Source of the DNA: Cohnella herbarum
Lineage (GTDB): Bacteria; Bacillota; Bacilli; Paenibacillales; Paenibacillaceae
NCBI RefSeq assembly: GCF_012849095.1
Contig: NZ_CP051680.1
Span: 5,376,001 to 5,440,000 of the forward strand
DNA length: 64,000 bases
Direction of reading: 5' to 3'
Shown here in pieces: positions 8,565 through 15,955 of the stretch. Below the pieces are notes generated by a model. The model worked only from the letters and a program-made list of their open reading frames with translations. It ran no database searches and was not told the DNA's origin. Numbering within the stretch: the first letter of the stretch is position 1; each line of letters starts with the position of its first letter. A program made the translations under genes and the position numbers.

Positions 8565-9973
8565 GATGATGTAAAGTAGTCTGTGTACCAACATTTGGAG
8601 CCTTAACAGGCAACAAAAAAGTAGGGTATCCTCGGGATTACGACATCACCAAGAAGGAGCCCTACTCGATGACTACTATATCCGAAAATGCGTACGACAA
8701 TCTACTTGAAAATGCTGTAAAAAAGCTGTTGCAGGAGAAACTAGAACTGCTCATGCGTGAAGAAATTAAGAACTACATGCTTAACGAGCAACAGGATCAG
8801 CGAAACAGTCGTAATGGTCACTACAAGCGTACGTTCCAAACCCGTTACGGAACCATAAACGAACTCCAAGTTCCTCGCGACCGTAAAGGGACTTTTCAAA
8901 CACGTTTGTTCCAACCCTACCAACGTAGGGAAGGCTGGCTGGAAGAGGCCATCATTCATATGTACAAAGGCGGAATGAGCACACGCGAAGTTGCCAAGTT
9001 CATCGAGAGCATGTTCGGTACTCAGTATTCTCCGACCACCATCAGTAACATTACTCAGACGGTTATGGAGGACATCGAACAGTGGCAGAAGCGCCCGCTA
9101 GAGAAACGCTACTCCGTTATCTATTTGGACGGCCTCTATGTTAAGCTCAAACGTAATACAGTCAGTAGCGAGGCTGTTTACTTGGTCATGGGTATCGACG
9201 AGAAAGGGATACGTCAAATTCTAGGATTTTACGTCGGTGGCCAAGAGAGTTCTAACGTTTGGAAAGAGGTCTTAATTGACTTAAAGAACCGCGGAGCAAC
9301 CGAAGTACTAGTTGGCGTTTTTGACGGACTACCTGGACTTGAGGAAGCTTTTCGAGCAGTGTATCCTCAAGCCGATGTGCAGCATTGTATCGTCCATAAA
9401 GTGAGAAGTACCTTTCCAAAAATTCGAGTCAACGATAAAACCGAGTTTCTCGAAGATTTGAAGGGTGTATACACGGCATTCGATGGCGATGTAGCTTTGG
9501 CGGTCTTCGATGGGTTCAAAGCCAAATGGAGCAAGCAATATCCGAAGGAAGTGAAGTCGTGGGAGGAACAACTCCCGACGTTACTGACCTTCTACAAGTT
9601 CCCAGCACTCACACGACCTGCGATTTACACTTCGAACCCCATTGAACGGACGAACAAAGAGTTACGCAAGCGCCTGAAGCCAATGAATAGTCTAACTAAC
9701 ATTGAAGCAGCAGAGAAAATCATCTACCTCCAATCCCTAGACTACAATGAGAAATGGTGCGGAAGAGCAATTCGAGGCTTTGTAGACCCGGACACCAAAG
9801 CAGCATTTGAGAAGATGTACACTGAGAAATATTCAAGACAAAGGACATAAAGCGGTAGCTCCCGCGCCTTCGCTTGAGCTACGCGCCTCAAGTCACACGA
9901 CCTTAAACAAATTGATTTTTTCTATCCATCGTCCCGATGGAAAAACCTACTACACAGACTACTTGACGCTACC
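8565..9973 (+). mobile_element. Complete IS256-family insertion sequence (1409 bp)
   Basis: The ends carry imperfect 23-bp terminal inverted repeats (8565-8587 and 9951-9973; 18 of 23 positions match) sharing the core AAGTAGTCTGTGTA. They start with G, and the GTGTA near the inner end resembles IS256 termini. The octamer GACTATGG is present on both sides (8557-8564 and 9974-9981), the 8-bp target duplication expected for this family. One intact transposase gene lies inside. Removing the element and one octamer restores the regular spacing of the surrounding hairpin array, which confirms the boundaries. Confidence 0.9.
8669..9850 (+). CDS. IS256-family (mutator-type) transposase
   Basis: A full-length 393-residue transposase that cuts and inserts the element by DDE chemistry. 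Likely catalytic residues are the Asp in VIYLDGLYVK, the Asp in VGVFDGLPGLEEAF and the Glu in NPIERTNKELRKR. The QHCIVHKVR segment between them is also a family hallmark. AAGGAG precedes the ATG at good spacing. The frame has no stop or frameshift, so the enzyme may be active. The codon use and lower GC differ from the flanking operons, as expected for a mobile gene. It is on the plus strand while both neighbouring operons run leftward. Confidence 0.95.
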   Translation: MTTISENAYDNLLENAVKKLLQEKLELLMREEIKNYMLNEQQDQRNSRNGHYKRTFQTRYGTINELQVPRDRKGTFQTRLFQPYQRREGWLEEAIIHMYKGGMSTREVAKFIESMFGTQYSPTTISNITQTVMEDIEQWQKRPLEKRYSVIYLDGLYVKLKRNTVSSEAVYLVMGIDEKGIRQILGFYVGGQESSNVWKEVLIDLKNRGATEVLVGVFDGLPGLEEAFRAVYPQADVQHCIVHKVRSTFPKIRVNDKTEFLEDLKGVYTAFDGDVALAVFDGFKAKWSKQYPKEVKSWEEQLPTLLTFYKFPALTRPAIYTSNPIERTNKELRKRLKPMNSLTNIEAAEKIIYLQSLDYNEKWCGRAIRGFVDPDTKAAFEKMYTEKYSRQRT

Positions 9974-9985
9974 GACTATGGGGCG

Positions 9986-10236
9986 AATAGCGGAATGGTG
10001 TTCCGTTATTTCATTGGGATTGGTGTGTTTTCTATTTTGTGCGGCGAGATAGCGATACGAAATAACGTTATTTCGATTCGCCGGGCGCTTCGGAGTCACC
10101 TAGCGGTATCGCATAACGTTATTTCCTTGGAATGAGTCCTTTTTCTTCTTCTGTTACGAGATAGCGTTATCGTGTAACGTTATTGCGGTTCTCAGGGTAA
10201 CTTTTGGGACGAATAGCGGTACGAGATAACGTTATT
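9986..10236. repeat. Hairpin array, right part (five 25-nt hairpins)
   Basis: Five more units of the 10-5-10 hairpin: 9986-10010 (loop TGGTG), 10048-10072 (CGAAA), 10099-10123 (TCGCA), 10160-10184 (TCGTG), 10212-10236 (CGAGA). Starts are 62, 51, 61 and 52 bases apart, the same alternation as on the left. The last four have changed both sides of the stem: GCGNTA now faces TAACGT where GCGGAA faced TTCCGC. The unit at 10160 pairs fully over 9 bp with one G-U pair; the others have one or two mismatches. No protein is supported in this stretch. Confidence 0.8.
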
Positions 10237-10304
10237 AGTTGCTGTTGAGCGTTCGACTCGCGTTCGATCGGAACCGGATCTCTGAATGAGACAGCGCCAG
10301 AGTA

Positions 10305-10350
10305 TCGTAAAAATAAAACAGCGATCACAGAAAATAATCTGTAATCGCTG
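10305..10350 (-). terminator. Terminator of the nucleoside operon
   Basis: On the minus strand CAGCGATTACAGA and TCTGTGATCGCTG form a 13-bp stem with one G-U pair and a 6-base loop, followed by TTTTATTTTT. It lies 39 bases after the stop of the last operon gene. Confidence 0.92.
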
Positions 10351-10388
10351 CTGCTTCAGATGTGCCAATTTGTTAGCCGATGGAATGA

Positions 10389-11780
10389 TTACTGGACTTG
10401 ATGCTTCCGCACCGCAGCAACCGTCCACTCGGACAATTCGGTAATTTTCATTTTCTTCATCACGCGTAAATACGTGTCGAGCACGTCTCCGATCGGATCG
10501 GTCCATTTGCTGTCGATGGAAGAAAGTCCATTCATGATGCCCAGCGCGGTAACGATTTGCGCTGCATTGCAATCGACGTCCTGACCCGCCATCGCAATGA
10601 TGTGCAGTGTCTCGTCGAAGTCGCCGTTGCCGTACCACAGCGCTACCACTTCGGCCATCGCGTTCGGGTAAGCGTGTATCCAGTTGTATTGTTTGAACTT
10701 TTCCTCGCACAGCTTCCAAGTTTCCCGCCAATCGGCATGCTGACGGCACCATTCCAGGGTGGTCGATACGAATGCGTAATATTCGCTGTCGGATGGAATC
10801 GCGTCTACCGATAACTCAACGATTTTCCGAATATCCTTCTCGACGAAAGCGAGCGATACGAATACCGCGTTGAAGATTTCTCCCAGCACGCCGTTGTTCG
10901 CATGCGAGACGACCGCGTCCTTCCAAGCCAGCTTCGCCGCTTCCTTCGGGTTGCCCGGAGCAACCATGCCGCAGATCGCGCCGCGCATCTGAGCGCCGAT
11001 CCATTCCCGGAACGGATTGTTGAAATATCCGCTTTCAGGCGGATAGATTCCGCTCCGGATGTTCTTCAAGGCGATATCTTCAGCGGACCAGCCGCTTGGT
11101 ACGAGAGCTACCCATTCCTCCGCGATCCCCGCGGACGAAACCTCGTATCCAAACTTATCGAACGCGCTCAAGAAGGCGATCTCGAACGTAATGTCATCGT
11201 TATACGTATTCGGCTTACGCACGTAACTCCGAATTTCGCCGAACTTCTCCTGCAGCTTCTGCGACGTATACCCTTCGATCGCGGTTCCGAGCGCGCCGCC
11301 GACGATCTGGGCTAGCCATCCCGCGTACATGCGCGATGCGAATTCTTCCGCATGTACATTGTACGACCCGTAAGCAGGGAACTTCGCCTTAGCCTCGTAC
11401 GCTTCCCATGTCTCGTAAGCTTGATAGCGCCAATAATCGGCTCCTTCGTCTTTCGGTAGACGGGACATCTCGTTCATCAGCCGCGCGGTAATCCGCTGAA
11501 GCTCCATCATGTCTTTCTTCTCGAACGCCGCTTCTCCAGCCTCGAGCAGAGGGAGCAGATGGTCGGTCTGATAGCCCATATTGTGCATCGATTGGACCGC
11601 CGCGACCGCCAGCATTTCCGGTGCTCCGGAGCCTGGAACGTTGCTGTGCCAGAACATTTTCAAAGTCATATCGTAGAATTCTTCCACCTGGTTCATCGCA
11701 AGCCAGGTTTGCTCTTCCTCGTCCAGAACGACCGGATTCGCGTTTTGCATCAAATGGTATGCTTTCTCCCATGCTTTCAT
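10389..11780 (-). CDS. ADP-ribosylglycohydrolase-family protein
   Basis: A 463-residue protein. Residues 1-140 form a helical N-terminal extension. From about residue 150 the ADP-ribosylglycohydrolase (DraG/ARH-like) fold is seen: GGALGTAIEG, the acidic metal-site motif YNDDITFE near 205, and AGQDVDCNAA near 415, matching the GxDxDxxA signature. The family uses two metal ions to break N- or O-glycosidic bonds of ADP-ribose. It is the last gene of the nucleoside operon, which suggests a glycosidic-bond role on ribosides or an ADP-ribose breakdown product rather than protein de-ADP-ribosylation. GGGGGAGG precedes the ATG. Family assignment is firm, substrate unknown. Confidence 0.85.
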   Translation of the reverse strand: MKAWEKAYHLMQNANPVVLDEEEQTWLAMNQVEEFYDMTLKMFWHSNVPGSGAPEMLAVAAVQSMHNMGYQTDHLLPLLEAGEAAFEKKDMMELQRITARLMNEMSRLPKDEGADYWRYQAYETWEAYEAKAKFPAYGSYNVHAEEFASRMYAGWLAQIVGGALGTAIEGYTSQKLQEKFGEIRSYVRKPNTYNDDITFEIAFLSAFDKFGYEVSSAGIAEEWVALVPSGWSAEDIALKNIRSGIYPPESGYFNNPFREWIGAQMRGAICGMVAPGNPKEAAKLAWKDAVVSHANNGVLGEIFNAVFVSLAFVEKDIRKIVELSVDAIPSDSEYYAFVSTTLEWCRQHADWRETWKLCEEKFKQYNWIHAYPNAMAEVVALWYGNGDFDETLHIIAMAGQDVDCNAAQIVTALGIMNGLSSIDSKWTDPIGDVLDTYLRVMKKMKITELSEWTVAAVRKHQVQ

Positions 11781-11798
11781 ATCATAATTCCTCCCCCG

Positions 11799-11893
11799 TT
11801 AATGTAGTTGTTCAAAAAATCCAATTCCCTAAGCTTCATCCAACCTTCTCGGTGCTGAAAACGAGACTTTTTGAACCCGCACTTAATGTAGTT
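11799..11893. repeat. Small inverted-repeat element between direct repeats (MITE-like)
   Basis: GTTCAAAAAATC (11810-11821) and GACTTTTTGAAC (11865-11876) are inverted copies (11 of 12) that bound a 67-bp segment. TTAATGTAGTT occurs directly before the left end (11799-11809) and again six bases after the right end (11883-11893). The layout suggests a very small mobile-element remnant. It lies between the ADP-ribosylglycohydrolase-family gene and the upstream nucleoside hydrolase gene. The remaining bases to 12034 hold only a short CGCGC/GCGCG hairpin near 11973-11990. Confidence 0.4.
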
Positions 11894-12034
11894 CATGACA
11901 GTAGTTGCAATCTCGGGAAAAGCTTACTTGACCAGGATCAACATGAGCACCCCATATTCTGCTGGGTTCCTCGCGCGCTATGGTGCGCGTAAGTACCAGC
12001 CCAATCGTGCGCTTAACTTAGCTCTATGGCAGCC

Positions 12035-12967
12035 TTAAACGACCCGGCTCATAAAATGCCCAAGGAACCGGTCCGCGTCCACTTCGAGACAAACTTCTAT
12101 GCTTGGCCGTTCGTCCGGAAGGGCGTCACGGTTGGCATAGGTTTGACCAGCAGTATCCCGCTCCTCCGTGACGACCCTCACAGGCATCGATTCCGTCCGG
12201 CAGAACGTAGGGTCGATGACCATACCTACCGCCAACGGATCATGCAGGGCACAGCCGCCGATCCCGGGGCTGAACCTCTCGTAAGCATCGATATAGAAAT
12301 CCGTCGCGTCCGCCAGGAAGCGCGATATCTTGGTGTCTTTATCGCGCCATTCTTGCAGCCTAGTACGCGGCAGCAGCGTCTTCATCGTTACGTCTAGCCC
12401 GACCAGCTTTATCGGCAGTCCCGAGCCGAACACAATCTCGGCTGCTTCGGGATCGCTATGAATATTCGCTTCCGCATGCACAGTAACGTTACCGGGTACG
12501 GTGACAGCCCCTCCCATGATGACCACTTGTCCGACCAGCTTCACGAATTCCGGATCCAACCGAATAGCCGTGGCCAGATTGGTCATCGGACCTACGGCAA
12601 CGATGTTTAATTGTCCGGGCATCCTCCGCACCTGCTCCACCATGAATTGCGCGGCGGTTAGCGACTCGGCTTGACCTCTTGGAAGAGCGTCAAGTAATGC
12701 GCCGCCCAAGCCGTCTTCGCCGTGCACGTGCTTGGCATACGAATCCTTATTCCGAGCCAACGGCTTGTCCGCTCCGGCGTACACCGGCACATGTTCGCTA
12801 TCCAGCAACTCGAGCACGTACAGCGTGTTGCGAGTCGCTTCCTCAACGGTTACATTTCCGAACAGCGTCGTGATGCCGATCAGCTTCAATTCAGGAGAGT
12901 GCGTCGCATAAGCGATCGCCATCATGTCATCAATACCCGTATCCACGTCCAGAATCATCGGTTTCAA
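12035..12967 (-). CDS. Inosine-uridine preferring nucleoside hydrolase (first copy)
   Basis: A 310-residue hydrolase that splits ribonucleosides into base and ribose. The N-terminal DVDTGIDDMMA motif is the family's calcium and ribose site (DxDxGxDD), and VGPMTNLATAI and VIMGGAVTVPGN are conserved segments; HDPLAVG near residue 240 supplies the conserved His-Asp pair. Start is a TTG (12967) with GCGAGG upstream; an ATG three codons on would cost only a few residues. It follows a second, distinct nucleoside hydrolase by 25 bases in the same operon. The two probably differ in base preference. Confidence 0.92.
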   Translation of the reverse strand: MKPMILDVDTGIDDMMAIAYATHSPELKLIGITTLFGNVTVEEATRNTLYVLELLDSEHVPVYAGADKPLARNKDSYAKHVHGEDGLGGALLDALPRGQAESLTAAQFMVEQVRRMPGQLNIVAVGPMTNLATAIRLDPEFVKLVGQVVIMGGAVTVPGNVTVHAEANIHSDPEAAEIVFGSGLPIKLVGLDVTMKTLLPRTRLQEWRDKDTKISRFLADATDFYIDAYERFSPGIGGCALHDPLAVGMVIDPTFCRTESMPVRVVTEERDTAGQTYANRDALPDERPSIEVCLEVDADRFLGHFMSRVV

Positions 12968-12992
12968 GTTTTTCGCCTCGCTGTCTTATCTG

Positions 12993-13943
12993 TTATAGGG
13001 TCTTGGAGTAATTCGACATCGTGCCGATCATCATATCCCAGAATTTGTCCTGATCGAGTTCTAACGCCACGTTTACGTTCGGTTCCTTGCCCGTTACCCC
13101 GAGCATATCGACCACGGTCATCCCGTAGCTAAATTCGCCCTTCGTCTCGATATCTACATGAAGCTTGCGGCAGGTAAATATGGACGGATCAATGCAATAC
13201 GCGACGCAGCAGGCGTCATGGACAGGCGCGCCATCGAAGCCGAATACTTCCTTGTACGTGTGCATAAAAAATTGCAACAGTTCCACCACGAAATCGGAAA
13301 CCGGATTGCCGATCTGCTTAAACCGCTCCTGAATTTCCGGAGTCGCCTGCGCTTTATGCGTCAAATCGAGCCCGAACATCGTTAGCGGCACGCCGCTCTC
13401 GAAGACGACCTTAGCCGCCTCGGCATCTACGAAAATGTTGAATTCCGCCGCAGGCGTCCAGTTGCCGAACGTGCCTCCGCCCATGAGGACGATTTCGCGA
13501 ATTTTCGGTACGATCGCGGGTTCTTTGCGCATCGCCATCGCAATGTTCGTCAGCGGCGCAACAGGGATGAGCGTAATATCCCCATCGGAAGCAAGCAGCT
13601 CTCGAATAATAAAATCTACCGCATGCTCGGCCGCGATCGTCTTCGTCGGAGCCGGAAGCGAAGGACCGTCCATTCCGCTGTCGCCATGAATGTCTGCCGC
13701 CGTCTCCCGCTTACGCACGAGCGGTTGTGCCGAACCTTTAGCGACCGGAACATCCTTTAATCCTGCTATTTCGCATACCTTCAACGCGTTAATGGTCGTT
13801 TTATCGACTTCCGCATTGCCCGCCACGGTCGTAATTCCGATCAATTCAACCTTCGGGTTCGCTCCCGCCAGCAATATGGCAATGGCATCGTCATGCCCCG
13901 GATCGCAATCGATAATAATTTTCCTAACTTCTGTCTCCGCCAT
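12993..13943 (-). CDS. Inosine-uridine preferring nucleoside hydrolase (second copy)
   Basis: A 316-residue member of the same family as its neighbour but clearly divergent. It carries DCDPGHDDAIA at the N-terminus (calcium/ribose site), VAPLTNIAMAM, VLMGGGTFGNWTPAAEFN and VHDACCVAY, the latter replacing the usual HDP segment with HDA. It hydrolyses purine or pyrimidine nucleosides, feeding ribose to the ribokinase encoded upstream in the operon. AAAGGGGATAAG precedes the ATG. The permease gene lies 16 bases upstream. Confidence 0.92.
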   Translation of the reverse strand: MAETEVRKIIIDCDPGHDDAIAILLAGANPKVELIGITTVAGNAEVDKTTINALKVCEIAGLKDVPVAKGSAQPLVRKRETAADIHGDSGMDGPSLPAPTKTIAAEHAVDFIIRELLASDGDITLIPVAPLTNIAMAMRKEPAIVPKIREIVLMGGGTFGNWTPAAEFNIFVDAEAAKVVFESGVPLTMFGLDLTHKAQATPEIQERFKQIGNPVSDFVVELLQFFMHTYKEVFGFDGAPVHDACCVAYCIDPSIFTCRKLHVDIETKGEFSYGMTVVDMLGVTGKEPNVNVALELDQDKFWDMMIGTMSNYSKTL

Positions 13944-13959
13944 CGTGTTCTTATCCCCT

Positions 13960-14895
13960 TTAGGCTATAGTAGCGAGCTTTCTCTTCTGTCGCATTGCGA
14001 AAAATACAAGCGCTGCAATCGTCACGACATAAGGAATCATTTGAATGAATTGACTCGGAATCGGAGCATCCGGCACCGTCTGCACGATCGTAGCTAACGC
14101 GCTGGCGAGACCGAAGATCAGCGAGCCTAACAGTATGCCGATCGGGTTACGGTTACCAAGAAGTACGACCGCTAGCGCGAGGAACCCTGTTCCGCCGGTC
14201 ATGTCTTTAACGAACATATTCGTCAGCCCGTTGGACATGAAGGCACCCGCTAGACCAGCGAAGACGCCGCTCCAGGCCAGCGCGGAATATTGAATCCGCT
14301 TGACCGGAATACCGAGCGATTGCGCAGCCTGAGGCGCTTCGCCAACGGATCGAAGATGCACGCCATAAGGCGTCTTGTAGATCAGAACCATGCAAAATAC
14401 GACGGATAAGAAGGCGATCCAGACCATAAGGCTGTGTCCGCTTAGCAGCTTGCCCAGCACGGGCACGTCTTCTAAGAACGGGATATTCACAGTCGGGATC
14501 GGCGCAGCCTTGCTTGGGGAGTAGTTCCCGGTCACGCCGAAAATCTTGCTCATCAGGAAAATCGTAAAGCCCGAGCCGAAGATATTAACCGCGAAGCCCG
14601 TAATGATAATATCGACCTTCATCTTGAGCGAGAAGAATCCCATCCCGTAACTGACCAGCATGGATACTCCAACCCCCGCCAGCACGCCGAGCGCCCAGTT
14701 TCCGGTGCTGGATCCGACTGCGATAGACGTGAACGCCGACAACAACATGAGTCCTTCGAGCCCGATGTTGATGGCGCCTCCGATATCCGAGATGAGCCCG
14801 CCCAAGGCGGCCAGCAGGATCGGCGTCATCACTCGAAATAGAACAGCGATTAACGACAGGTCAATGATCTGGTTCCATATCGTTTGCCACACCAT
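13960..14895 (-). CDS. Nucleoside ABC transporter permease (NupQ/BmpD type)
   Basis: A 311-residue membrane protein of the BPD_transp_2 family, with about eight to nine hydrophobic helices. The GGLISDIGGAINIGLEGLML segment near residues 34-53 is typical of permeases that work with BMP lipoproteins. It follows the first permease gene by a single base. With the partner permease, the double ATPase and the lipoprotein it forms a transporter like B. subtilis NupNOPQ (guanosine uptake). Adjacent nucleoside hydrolases support nucleosides as cargo. Confidence 0.9.
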   Translation of the reverse strand: MVWQTIWNQIIDLSLIAVLFRVMTPILLAALGGLISDIGGAINIGLEGLMLLSAFTSIAVGSSTGNWALGVLAGVGVSMLVSYGMGFFSLKMKVDIIITGFAVNIFGSGFTIFLMSKIFGVTGNYSPSKAAPIPTVNIPFLEDVPVLGKLLSGHSLMVWIAFLSVVFCMVLIYKTPYGVHLRSVGEAPQAAQSLGIPVKRIQYSALAWSGVFAGLAGAFMSNGLTNMFVKDMTGGTGFLALAVVLLGNRNPIGILLGSLIFGLASALATIVQTVPDAPIPSQFIQMIPYVVTIAALVFFAMRQKRKLATIA

Positions 14896-14896
14896 C

Positions 14897-15955
14897 TTAC
14901 TTCACCGCCTTTTGCTCGGTTTTGGCATACCTTTGTTTAAGGAAGGTGAAAATCGCCTGGGCTGTTACGAGCAACACGAGCATGACTTGAATAATGACGG
15001 CAACCTCGCGAGGCATATCGCTCCCGTATTGCATCGTTTGGGCGCCTACCTGGATATACGCGTAGAATAATCCGGCGACGAGCACGCCCACTGGGTGGTT
15101 TCGAGCGAGCAACGCAATGATAATTCCGTCAAAACCGAGCCCCGCCGAGAAGTTTTGCTTAAACGTTTGTTGAATCCCGAGAATTTCCACGATTCCGGCT
15201 AATCCTGCCAGCGCACCGCTGATCATGACGCTGATGACAATGATTTTGCGCGTTGCGATACCGCCATAGCGGGCAAAATGTCCATTTTTCCCGACCAGTC
15301 GAAGTTCGTATCCGATCGACGTTTTATAGAGGAGCAAGTATACGAGAACAACTGCCGCTAGCGCGATCAGAATACCGGCGTGGGCGCTTGTCCCCGGAAT
15401 GATTTTCGCTAACAAAATGTTCTTGTCGATGTTTTCCATTTTCGCGTAGCCGCCGCCTTGCGACTTGAACTGATTATTCACGAAATAAGAGGTGAGCAGT
15501 ATCGCCACGAAATTAAGCATCAGCGTGGTGACGATCTCATTGGCGTTCATATAGGCTTTCAATAACCCCGGAATCGCCCCGTAGATGGCCCCCCCGATAA
15601 GCGCGGCTATCAATACGAGCGGCAGATGAATCCATGGATTCAAGCCCGGCAAGTACACCGCGGTGAGCGCGGCGAGAAAGCTGCCGATGTAAAGCTGGCC
15701 TTCGGCTCCCATGCTGAATACGCCCGATTGGAAAACGACGGAAAGCGCTAGACCCGTTAAAATCAAAGGAACCGCTTTGTTTAATATCGTGCCGACGTTA
15801 AACCAACTGGACAACGGGTCGAGGAACAAGGCGCTAACGGCCGCAAACGGTTCGCTGCTGGTTAGAAAGATAACGACGAATCCGCACAGCAGCGCGGTTA
15901 CAACCGCCATCAGAATTCCGCTGACTTCCAGCACTAACATTCTGGACGATTTCAT
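14897..15955 (-). CDS. Nucleoside ABC transporter permease (NupP/BmpC type)
   Basis: A 352-residue membrane protein with about nine hydrophobic helices and the family segments LILTGLALSVVFQSGVFSMG and ANEIVTTLMLNF. It is the first of two permeases; its ATG overlaps the stop of the ATPase gene by 4 bases, so translation is coupled. It should form the channel together with the shorter second permease. Relatives are YufP/NupP of Bacillus. Substrate is inferred from the operon. Confidence 0.9.
   Translation of the reverse strand: MKSSRMLVLEVSGILMAVVTALLCGFVVIFLTSSEPFAAVSALFLDPLSSWFNVGTILNKAVPLILTGLALSVVFQSGVFSMGAEGQLYIGSFLAALTAVYLPGLNPWIHLPLVLIAALIGGAIYGAIPGLLKAYMNANEIVTTLMLNFVAILLTSYFVNNQFKSQGGGYAKMENIDKNILLAKIIPGTSAHAGILIALAAVVLVYLLLYKTSIGYELRLVGKNGHFARYGGIATRKIIVISVMISGALAGLAGIVEILGIQQTFKQNFSAGLGFDGIIIALLARNHPVGVLVAGLFYAYIQVGAQTMQYGSDMPREVAVIIQVMLVLLVTAQAIFTFLKQRYAKTEQKAVK

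Noticed and set aside
9807..10052. 81-residue open frame after the transposase
   Set aside because: It runs across the IS end into the hairpin array, so it is not an ancestral gene.
8405..10236. CRISPR array
   Set aside because: The repeated units are hairpins with conserved flanks, the intervening sequences are related to each other rather than unique, and no cas genes are present.
11973..11990. Terminator within the nucleoside operon
   Set aside because: The CGCGC/GCGCG stem has no T run on the minus strand and lies between genes that appear to be one unit.
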